From assembly GCA_937858455.1 (NCBI GenBank), contig CALLYN010000125.1, positions 1-5,074 on the forward strand: DNA of 5,074 nt, read 5' to 3'. Positions 1 through 5,074 of the stretch are shown in pieces (the stretch's first letter is position 1; every line of letters begins with the position of its first letter). A program made the position numbers and the translations under genes. The notes beneath the pieces are model-generated. The model worked only from the letters and a program-made list of their open reading frames with translations, was not told where the DNA came from and did not search any database. This DNA comes from an uncultured Kouleothrix sp. (GTDB lineage Bacteria; Chloroflexota; Chloroflexia; Chloroflexales; Roseiflexaceae).

Positions 1-351
1 GCGGCGCTGGCGATCGTGGCCGGCGCGGCCCTGCCGGGCGAATGGCCCGCGCTGCTCGACGCAATCGCCGCGCGCTCGCTGGATGTGCGCGACGAGCACC
101 GGCCCGGCGAGATCGTGCTGGCCAGCCCGTTCATGCACCACTACCTGTTCGAGGCGCTGCGGCGCGGCGGGCGCGGCGCCGATGTGCTGGAGATCATCCG
201 GCGGCGCTGGGGGCGCTGGGCCGGCGCGGGCGAGCCGACCACCTGGGAGAACTGGAATGTCGACTTCGCGGATGGATCGCGCTGCCATGCCTTCTCGGCC
301 CACCCGCTCTACCACCTGGCCGAGGTCGCCCGCGCTCGGGGCGGGCTATAA
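1..351 (+). CDS. Alpha-L-rhamnosidase (GH78-like), C-terminal part
   Basis: Only the last 116 codons are in the window; the frame is open from base 1 to the TAA at 349-351. The segment matches the end of a six-hairpin (alpha/alpha)6 barrel of glycoside hydrolase family 78. It has GEIVLASPFMHHYLFEALRRG (the usual ASPF...Y..EAL stretch), then EPTTWENW, then RCHAFSAHPLYHL (compare the common CHGWSAxPxYxL). Family enzymes hydrolyse terminal alpha-L-rhamnose from glycosides by inversion. The Glu of TTWENW (codon 247-249) lies where GH78 enzymes carry the conserved Glu of the TTFWE region, proposed as general base; this is assigned by motif only. The frame stops about 15 residues after SAHPLYHL, so the beta-sandwich domain that usually closes GH78 proteins is absent. 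Its position just upstream of rhaM supports a rhamnose role. Another six-hairpin glycosidase is possible. Confidence 0.75.
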   Translation, partial: AALAIVAGAALPGEWPALLDAIAARSLDVRDEHRPGEIVLASPFMHHYLFEALRRGGRGADVLEIIRRRWGRWAGAGEPTTWENWNVDFADGSRCHAFSAHPLYHLAEVARARGGL

Positions 352-357
352 ATATCA

Positions 358-382
358 CCACAGAGGCACAGAGGGCACAGCG
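358..382. repeat. Quasi-tandem octamer repeat (CACAGAGG type)
   Basis: Three successive units can be read: CCACAGAG (358-365), GCACAGAG (366-373) and, after one extra G, GCACAGCG (375-382). The array begins six bases after the rhamnosidase stop. The motif resembles a dispersed intergenic repeat that I recall from several environmental phyla, often mis-annotated as short proteins rich in HRGTE or TEAQR. That family identity is from memory and unchecked. A diverged relative is seen at 3605-3636. No function can be read from the sequence. Confidence 0.6.
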
Positions 383-416
383 TTGATATAGGTATGTGCG
401 TGCCTCAGTCCCGGCT

Positions 417-447
417 ACTCTGGTTTGCCCGACGGGCAAACCAGAGT
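417..447. repeat. Perfect 31-nt palindrome upstream of rhaM
   Basis: The left arm ACTCTGGTTTGCCCG (417-431) and right arm CGGGCAAACCAGAGT (433-447) are exact reverse complements around a single A at 432. As RNA it would form a stem of about 14 bp with a 3-nt loop. The bases that follow (gatgaagatatga) contain no U-tract, so it is not a textbook terminator. It lies in the 151-nt gap between the rhamnosidase and rhaM. It could be a dimeric-regulator operator, an mRNA processing or stability element, or a dispersed genomic palindrome. Sequence alone does not decide. Confidence 0.85.
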
Positions 448-470
448 GATGAAGATATGACGTACGCAGC

Positions 471-487
471 TGGCGCCCTTGGCGCCA
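471..487. promoter_or_regulatory. 17-nt palindrome immediately before the rhaM ribosome site
   Basis: TGGCGCC (471-477) and GGCGCCA (481-487) are exact reverse complements separated by CTT. The palindrome ends three bases before the AGGGAG ribosome site of rhaM. The size and position would suit a repressor operator or an RNA hairpin affecting translation. The core is GC-only and such words are common in this genome's base composition, so the regulatory reading is speculative. Confidence 0.35.
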
Positions 488-489
488 CC

Positions 490-495
490 AGGGAG
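490..495 (+). promoter_or_regulatory. Ribosome binding site of rhaM
   Basis: AGGGAG lies seven bases upstream of the ATG at 503. It decides the start. The in-frame TTG at 479 would add eight residues (TTG plus seven codons) that mutarotases lack, whereas the ATG start gives a protein that aligns with RhaM from residue 1. Confidence 0.7.
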
Positions 496-502
496 CACAG
501 CG

Positions 503-826
503 ATGAAACGAGTAGGTTTCCTGCTGAAAGTGAAGCCCGAGAAGATCGAAGAGTACAAGGCGCACCACGAGCGCGTGTGGCCCGAGATGCTCGACGCGCT
601 GCGGCGTACCGGCTGGCACAACTACTCGCTGTTCATGCGCGGCGACGGGCTGCTGTTCGGCTATTTCGAGACGCCCGAGAGCTTCGACGCGGCGCGCGCG
701 GGCATGGCCCAGGAACAGATCAACGCCAAGTGGCAGGAGTTCATGGCGCCGTACTTCGAGGGCCTGGGCGGCACCCACGCCGACGAGATGATGCACGAGC
801 TAGCCGAGGTGTTTCACCTCGACTAG
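503..826 (+). CDS. rhaM: L-rhamnose mutarotase RhaM
   Basis: The product is 107 residues, close to the roughly 104 of E. coli RhaM. Known RhaM is a small cytoplasmic dimer with a ferredoxin-like alpha/beta fold that interconverts the alpha and beta anomers of L-rhamnose, feeding the anomer used by rhamnose isomerase. Seen here: EEYKAHHERVWPEM at residues 16-29, in register with the E. coli EEYQRRHNPIWPE stretch. The catalytic His22 is at the same number, with Tyr18 and Trp26 also matching. G37-x-H-N-Y-S follows, and the protein ends in EVFHLD, the usual family ending. Start ATG 503 is supported by AGGGAG seven bases upstream. The gene lies between a rhamnosidase and a rhamnose-type ABC transporter; Rhizobium calls the orthologue rhaU in a similar setting. 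No oddity is visible in the protein. Confidence 0.95.
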   Translation: MKRVGFLLKVKPEKIEEYKAHHERVWPEMLDALRRTGWHNYSLFMRGDGLLFGYFETPESFDAARAGMAQEQINAKWQEFMAPYFEGLGGTHADEMMHELAEVFHLD

Positions 827-834
827 TGCCTGGG

Positions 835-864
835 TGCCGCTCCCTCTCTGTGCGAGGAGCGGCA
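835..864 (+). other. Stem-loop between rhaM and the ABC ATPase gene
   Basis: TGCCGCTCC (835-843) and GGAGCGGCA (856-864) are exact reverse complements, giving a 9-bp GC-rich stem with a 12-nt loop. It starts eight bases after the rhaM stop, inside the 69-nt gap. The following bases are G-rich (gggggaagcgg) with no T run, so intrinsic termination is unlikely. A role in mRNA 3'-end protection of rhaM or in setting relative expression is possible but is inference. Confidence 0.6.
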
Positions 865-895
865 GGGGGAAGCGGCCGTTGCGGCTTAGCCACCA

Positions 896-2434
<1,539 letters not shown>

Positions 2435-2465
2435 CCTGCGGCAGCATGGTACTTAGTCATCCTTT

Positions 2466-2508
2466 TGTGTGCAGTTTTTCTGCGCGCAGCGCAGAAAAAC
2501 TGCACACA
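2466..2508. repeat. Perfect 43-nt palindrome between ATPase and permease genes
   Basis: The two 20-bp arms, 2466-2485 and 2489-2508, are exact reverse complements around GCA (2486-2488). The left arm begins TGTGTGCAGTTTTTC and ends TGCGC. The T5 and A5 runs are inside the stem, not after it. Downstream on the + strand is gataaaaatg and on the - strand AAAAGGATG, so neither orientation gives a stem plus U-tract terminator. It occupies most of the 105-nt gap and ends 20 bases before the permease ribosome site. As RNA it would form an exceptionally stable hairpin. A stability or attenuation element, or a dispersed palindrome, are the main options. Confidence 0.9.
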
Positions 2509-2539
2509 GATAAAAATGAAGCACCGCTAGGAAGAACGT

Positions 2540-3586
2540 ATGAACTCGATCAGGCGCTTGTTTCGCCCCGAGCAGATCCGCGAGCTGAGCCTGGTGCTGC
2601 TGATCGGCGGCGCGGTGCTGTTTTTCGGCACGCAGATCGACGGCTACTACAGCGGCCGCACCTTCACCCGCATCTCCACCGGGGCGGCCATCCTCGCGGT
2701 GGTGGCGGTCGGGCAGACGCTGGTGGTGCTGACGCGCAACATCGACCTTTCGGTCGGCTCGATTGTCGGCTTCACAGCCTACTTCGTGGGCACGCAGCTG
2801 GCCGCGAACAACGCCATGGCGCCGCTGGCCGCGCTGGCGCTGGCGCTTGGCGTTGGCGCGATCATGGGCCTGCTGAACGGCCTGCTGGTGGCCTACGGCA
2901 AGATCCCGGCGATTATCGTCACGCTCGGCACGCTGGCGATCTACCGCTCGCTGCTGGTCGACTACTCGGGGGCCAAGACGGTGACCACCGACTCGCTGCC
3001 GAAGTGGCTGGTCGACCTATCGAGCGCGAATGTGCTGAAGATCGGCGCGATCGAGATCCGCGTGATGGTGGTGGCCGCGCTGCTGATCGTGCTGGCGTTC
3101 CAGCTGGCGCTGAGCTACCTGCGCTTCGGGCGGCGGCTGTACGCGATCGGCTCGAACCCCGACGCGGCGCGCACCGCCGGGCTGCCGGCGCAGCGCACCC
3201 TGCTGGCGGCCTACATCCTGTGCGGCGCGCTGTCGGGGCTGGCCGGGTTTATGTTTCTGGCGCGCTTCGGCACGATCACCGTGGTGGCGGCGCAGGGCAT
3301 GGAGCTGCAGGCAGTGGCGGCGGTGGTGGTGGGCGGCGTCACTACGTTTGGCGGCTCGGGCACCATGCTCGGCGCGCTGCTTGGCACGATCCTGATCAAC
3401 ACGCTCGAGCAGAGCCTGATCCGCTGGCCGGAGATCAGCGAGTTCTGGCGCGACGCGATCCAGGGGCTGCTGATCCTGATGGCTGTGGCCACCGACGCGG
3501 TGATCGTCGAGCGGCTGCGGCGCTTGTGGGCGCGCGGCGACGCCCAGGCACGGCCCGCGCCGGCAGAGACCGCCCGGACATCGTAG
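2540..3586 (+). CDS. rhaP: Rhamnose ABC transporter permease 1 (RhaP type)
   Basis: A 348-residue integral membrane protein of the BPD_transp_2 family (RbsC-like), expected to pair with the second permease and form the sugar channel. About nine to ten hydrophobic segments are visible, the first near 16-33 and the last near 305-323. Family landmarks: RNIDLSVGS (66-74); the cytoplasmic coupling loop [19 protein letters not shown] (196-214), which contacts the ATPase; and the Gly-rich stretch [17 protein letters not shown] (262-278). The tail after residue 324 is basic then Ala/Pro-rich, so cytoplasmic and likely disordered. Start ATG 2540 has AGGAAG five bases upstream (2529-2534). The rhamnose assignment comes from the locus; sequence alone gives a ribose/xylose/rhamnose-class permease. 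RhaP versus RhaQ is assigned by order. Confidence 0.85.
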   Translation: MNSIRRLFRPEQIRELSLVLLIGGAVLFFGTQIDGYYSGRTFTRISTGAAILAVVAVGQTLVVLTRNIDLSVGSIVGFTAYFVGTQLAANNAMAPLAALALALGVGAIMGLLNGLLVAYGKIPAIIVTLGTLAIYRSLLVDYSGAKTVTTDSLPKWLVDLSSANVLKIGAIEIRVMVVAALLIVLAFQLALSYLRFGRRLYAIGSNPDAARTAGLPAQRTLLAAYILCGALSGLAGFMFLARFGTITVVAAQGMELQAVAAVVVGGVTTFGGSGTMLGALLGTILINTLEQSLIRWPEISEFWRDAIQGLLILMAVATDAVIVERLRRLWARGDAQARPAPAETARTS

Positions 3587-3604
3587 TGATAAGCCAGAGC
3601 GCTG

Positions 3605-3636
3605 CCACGGCGGCGCAACGGCGCAGCGGAGCATAG
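3605..3636. repeat. Diverged quasi-tandem octamer repeat
   Basis: Four period-8 units can be read: CCACGGCG (3605-3612), GCGCAACG (3613-3620), GCGCAGCG (3621-3628) and a weak GAGCATAG (3629-3636). Allowing for the extra G, the first three match the 358-382 units at most positions, with mainly A-to-G or A-to-C differences. This suggests a GC-enriched relative of the same repeat. It begins 18 bases after the permease stop. The array is short and the GC content high, so chance similarity is not excluded. Confidence 0.4.
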
Positions 3637-3649
3637 CTCGTTTCCGGCC

Positions 3650-3673
3650 GGCGTGCCCGTGGCGGGCAGCGCC
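3650..3673 (+). other. Stem-loop between the two permease genes
   Basis: TGCCCG (3654-3659) and CGGGCA (3663-3668) are exact complements around TGG. The stem continues as GGCG (3650-3653) with CGCC (3670-3673) after a single bulged G at 3669. No T run follows. It lies in the middle of the 139-nt gap, 53 bases before the next start codon. Confidence 0.5.
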
Positions 3674-3725
3674 TGGCGCCTATTCGCCCAATTCGCTCGC
3701 CCCGATCGCTGAAAGGTATAGTGTC

Positions 3726-4691
3726 ATGGGTCGTGTCTGGGCACGCCTGCGCAGCTGGGAAGGGCTGCTGCTGGCGATACTGGTGGTGATCGTGATCATT
3801 AACATCGCGCAGTCGCCATTTTACCTGCGGCTCGACAACCAGATCAATCTGCTGCAGCTCTCGATCGAAAAGATCATCATCGCGCTGATCATGGCCGGGA
3901 TCATCATCAACGGCGAGATCGACCTGTCGGTGGCGTCGATCATGGGGCTGGCGGCGTGCGTGCTGGCGGCGCTCTACGAGCGCGGCGTGCCCGCGCCGAT
4001 CGGCATCGGCGCGGGGCTGCTGGTGGGCGTGCTGTGCGGCGCGTTCAACGGCTACTGGGTGGCGTATGTCGGGCTGCCCTCGCTGGCGGTGACGCTGGCC
4101 GGGCTGATCGGCTACCGCGGGCTGGCGCGCGTGCTGCTGGGCGACCGCTCGATCGGCAACTTCCCGCCCTGGCTCAACGCGCTGGGCCAGCAGCCGCTGG
4201 TCGGCCCGTTCCCGCTGGCGCTGGTGCTGTTCTTCGCGCTGGTGGTGCTGGCGGTGATCGTGCTGCAGCGCTCGGCGTTTGGGCGCTACATCTATGTGAT
4301 CGGCATTAACCGCGACGTGGCGCGCTACTCGGCGGTGAAGGTGCAGCGCGTGAAAATGCTGCTGTATATCGCGTCGGGGTTTGTCTCGGCGCTGGCCGGG
4401 CTGCTGCTGGCGGCGCGCCTGGGCGCGGTGCGCGGCAACACCGCCGAGGGCTTCGAGCTCGATATCATCACCATGGTGCTGCTGGGCGGCGTGAGCATCT
4501 TCGGCGGCACCGGCACGCTGGTGGGCGTGCTGCTGTCGATCCTGATCATCCTGAACCTGCGCAACGGCATGTCGCTGGTGAATATCACCGGCAACACCCA
4601 GACCGGCGTGATCGGCGCGCTGCTGATCCTGTCGGTGCTGGTGCCAAACTGGGCGCGCGCGGCGCGAGGGGCGCTACAGCGTAGAGCTTGA
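3726..4691 (+). CDS. rhaQ: Rhamnose ABC transporter permease 2 (RhaQ type)
   Basis: A 321-residue membrane protein of the same BPD_transp_2 family as the upstream permease but clearly a separate paralogue. It would complete a heterodimeric channel, as in the rhizobial RhaP/RhaQ pair; ribose-type systems usually have a single permease. Hydrophobic segments run from about 13-29 to 293-307. Landmarks: GEIDLSVAS (63-71); coupling loop [19 protein letters not shown] (185-203); Gly-rich [17 protein letters not shown] (251-267). Compared with permease 1 the loop reads GINRD instead of GSNPD. ATG 3726 is preceded by GAAAGG (3711-3716) with a nine-base spacer, long but acceptable. The stop at 4689-4691 is followed within two bases by a repeat array. 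Substrate specificity is inferred from the neighbours. Confidence 0.85.
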   Translation: MGRVWARLRSWEGLLLAILVVIVIINIAQSPFYLRLDNQINLLQLSIEKIIIALIMAGIIINGEIDLSVASIMGLAACVLAALYERGVPAPIGIGAGLLVGVLCGAFNGYWVAYVGLPSLAVTLAGLIGYRGLARVLLGDRSIGNFPPWLNALGQQPLVGPFPLALVLFFALVVLAVIVLQRSAFGRYIYVIGINRDVARYSAVKVQRVKMLLYIASGFVSALAGLLLAARLGAVRGNTAEGFELDIITMVLLGGVSIFGGTGTLVGVLLSILIILNLRNGMSLVNITGNTQTGVIGALLILSVLVPNWARAARGALQRRA

Positions 4692-4693
4692 CC

Positions 4694-4720
4694 TCCGCAG
4701 ATCGCACAGATTACACGGAT
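4694..4720 (+). repeat. Nonamer quasi-tandem repeat, left copy
   Basis: Period-9 units can be read: TCCGCAGAT (4694-4702), CGCACAGAT (4703-4711) and TACACGGAT (4712-4720). The array starts two bases after the permease stop. The CRCAGATTACAC wording resembles a dispersed intergenic repeat I recall from several bacterial phyla; this is unchecked. A related array lies inverted at 4818-4855. Confidence 0.6.
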
Positions 4721-4736
4721 TGTGTCATTTTTATTA

Positions 4737-4828
4737 TAGCAACCCTAAATGAATCATAAAAAGCAGGGGCCAAGGGGCGCGGCCCTAAAGAAAACCTCCT
4801 CCCTTTTATGAACCCGATAGGATTGCTA
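4737..4828 (+). other. Multi-tier stem-loop in the AT-rich leader of the binding-protein gene
   Basis: Three stacked pairings are visible. TAGCAACCCTA (4737-4747) pairs with TAGGATTGCTA (4818-4828) at 10 of 11 positions. Six unpaired bases follow on each side. TCATAAAA (4754-4761) then pairs with TTTTATGA (4804-4811) at 8 of 8. Inside, GGGGCC (4766-4771) pairs with GGCCCT (4781-4786) with one G-U. The equal six-base spacers on both sides make the symmetry unlikely to be chance. The region is visibly AT-richer than the surrounding coding DNA. It could be the core of a palindromic mobile or REP-like element or a structured 5' leader. I recognise no known riboswitch class. Confidence 0.6.
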
Positions 4829-4855
4829 ATCTGCGCAATGCGTGTAATCTGCGGA
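4818..4855 (-). repeat. Nonamer quasi-tandem repeat, inverted right copy
   Basis: Read on the - strand from 4855 the units are TCCGCAGAT (4855-4847), TACACGCAT (4846-4838), TGCGCAGAT (4837-4829) and TAGCAATCC. The first unit is identical to the first unit of the left array at 4694-4702. The two arrays form the outer arms of a roughly 162-bp inverted structure. No clear target-site duplication is seen outside the arms. Confidence 0.6.
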
Positions 4856-4880
4856 TAATTTTGGTAATAAATCTTAGGTG

Positions 4881-4888
4881 AAAGGAGG
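4881..4888 (+). other. Orphan Shine-Dalgarno-like AAAGGAGG
   Basis: A near-consensus ribosome-binding word, but no ATG, GTG or TTG lies 5-12 bases downstream, and the lipoprotein start is 72 bases further on. Its AGGAGG (4883-4888) is exactly complementary to CCTCCT at 4795-4800 in the loop side of the upstream stem. It may be chance, a ribosome standby site, or part of an RNA switch. Confidence 0.3.
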
Positions 4889-4922
4889 CCTAACGTCAGT
4901 CTGAACGCACCGTTGTCGACAC

Positions 4923-4939
4923 AAGTCCGCCGCGGACTT
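4923..4939. promoter_or_regulatory. 17-nt palindrome upstream of the binding-protein gene
   Basis: AAGTCCGC (4923-4930) and GCGGACTT (4932-4939) are exact reverse complements around a single C. The geometry, with an odd length and one central base, is the same as in the 417-447 palindrome, although the sequence differs. It lies eight bases before the ribosome site of the lipoprotein gene, where an operator or translational hairpin could act. Function is inferred from position only. Confidence 0.45.
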
Positions 4940-4947
4940 CGCATACG

Positions 4948-4953
4948 AAAGGA
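4948..4953 (+). promoter_or_regulatory. Ribosome binding site of the binding-protein gene
   Basis: AAAGGA with a seven-base spacer to ATG 4961. This is the best-placed ribosome site in the window and fits the high expression expected of a binding protein. It fixes the start directly ahead of a good lipoprotein signal peptide. Confidence 0.75.
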
Positions 4954-4960
4954 TAGCTGT

Positions 4961-5074
4961 ATGAGCAGGTTCCTGAAGCTGATCTCGCTGCTGGTGATCG
5001 CCACGTTTATCCTGGTGGCCTGCGGCGGCACGCCGGCCGCCGCGCCCGAGCCGACCAAGGCCGCCGCGCCCGAG
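4961..5074 (+). CDS. Sugar-binding lipoprotein of the ABC transporter, N-terminus (RhaS type)
   Basis: Only 38 codons are present; the frame runs off the window. Residues 1-21 are a lipoprotein signal peptide: a short polar start with Lys6, a hydrophobic core (LLVIATFILVA), and the lipobox LVAC (18-21). Cys21 should be lipidated and anchor the protein outside the membrane. GGTPAAAPEPTKAAAPE follows, a low-complexity linker typical of solute-binding lipoproteins of Chloroflexota and other bacteria that tether them. The solute-binding domain is outside the window, so the rhamnose assignment rests on the ATPase and two permeases directly upstream. The gene being last, with a long leader, is unlike many sugar ABC operons where the binding protein comes first. 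Known family equivalent: rhizobial RhaS (not the E. coli regulator RhaS). Confidence 0.8.
   Translation, partial: MSRFLKLISLLVIATFILVACGGTPAAAPEPTKAAAPE
5036..5074 (+). repeat. 15-nt direct repeat in the lipoprotein linker
   Basis: GCCGCCGCGCCCGAG occurs at 5036-5050 and again at 5060-5074, spaced 24 bases start to start, and encodes the repeated linker motif AAAPE. Slippage-prone repeats of this kind are common in Ala/Pro linkers. The array may continue beyond the window. Confidence 0.7.

Larger units (their letters stand above)
4692..4960. other. 269-nt intergenic leader before the binding-protein gene
   Basis: This is the longest gap in the window. In order it holds the left nonamer array, the AT-rich multi-tier stem-loop, the right nonamer array, an AT-rich stretch (4856-4880), an orphan AAAGGAGG, a 17-nt palindrome and the lipoprotein ribosome site. 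AT-rich stretches such as ttattata (4731-4738) and taataaat (4865-4872) could serve as -10 boxes. I find no convincingly spaced -35 for either, so a separate promoter is possible but not shown. No protein-coding gene is supported. Confidence 0.6.

Noticed and set aside
358..382. CRISPR array
   Set aside because: The units are 8-9 bp with no spacers, and the array is under 30 bases long.
479..502. TTG start at 479 for rhaM
   Set aside because: It would add eight residues overlapping the 471-487 palindrome and the ribosome site. ATG 503 fits both the family N-terminus and the AGGGAG spacing.
194..796. 200-codon - strand open frame opposite the rhamnosidase end and rhaM
   Set aside because: Antisense to two recognised genes, with no recognisable domain. 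It spans the repeat and palindrome, which no single conserved protein would do.
2466..2508. Intrinsic terminator
   Set aside because: The stem is strong, but no T-tract follows on either strand, and a co-functional permease gene starts 32 bases downstream.
2446..3636. 396-codon + strand open frame over the first permease
   Set aside because: A different frame from the permease, dominated by Arg, Gly and Ala with no membrane segments. It also reads through the 43-nt palindrome.
4795..4807. Fragment of the 16S rRNA 3' end
   Set aside because: Only a short CCTCCT-like word matches. The flanking bases do not resemble 16S rRNA.
4692..4860. Insertion sequence or classical MITE
   Set aside because: Inverted arms are present, but I find no target-site duplication and no transposase. 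It is kept only as a structured repeat element.
4711..5058. 115-codon - strand open frame in the leader
   Set aside because: It covers the nonamer repeats, the stem-loop and the antisense of the lipoprotein signal peptide, and has no recognisable domain.

Overview
The window looks like part of an L-rhamnose utilisation locus from a GC-rich bacterium, most likely a filamentous phototroph-like Chloroflexota (Roseiflexus/Kouleothrix type). The lineage is inferred from three things: strongly GC-biased codons, a substrate-binding lipoprotein whose lipobox is followed by an Ala/Pro/Glu/Thr/Lys linker, and dispersed short-period repeats between genes. No marker gene is present, so it remains a guess.

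All six recognisable genes are on the + strand: the 3' end of an alpha-L-rhamnosidase (1-351), L-rhamnose mutarotase rhaM (503-826), a two-domain sugar ABC ATPase of the RhaT type (896-2434), two BPD_transp_2 permeases of the RhaP and RhaQ types (2540-3586 and 3726-4691), and the first 38 codons of a substrate-binding lipoprotein (4961 to the window end). The inferred pathway is: the rhamnosidase releases L-rhamnose from glycosides, the lipoprotein captures it, RhaP/RhaQ/RhaT import it, and RhaM interconverts its anomers for the downstream isomerase. The isomerase, kinase, aldolase and regulator are not in this window.

The unusual part lies between the genes. The genes neither overlap nor abut. 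The five gaps (about 151, 69, 105, 139 and 269 nt) each hold at least one strong inverted repeat. These include a perfect 31-nt palindrome (417-447), a perfect 43-nt one with 20-bp arms (2466-2508), a 17-nt one just ahead of the rhaM ribosome site (471-487) and a 17-nt one ahead of the lipoprotein gene (4923-4939). None is followed by a U-tract, so they do not look like simple intrinsic terminators. Three gaps also begin, within 2 to 20 nt of the preceding stop codon, with arrays of 8-9 bp quasi-tandem units. Two arrays (358-382 and 3605-3636) look like diverged copies of one octamer family. The third is a nonamer array that recurs inverted around an AT-rich, multi-tier stem-loop (4694-4855) in front of the binding-protein gene.

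The gene content itself is a known type of system. The best candidates for something undescribed are the intergenic structures, above all the 4694-4855 element, and the apparent loss of the usual C-terminal domain from the rhamnosidase.
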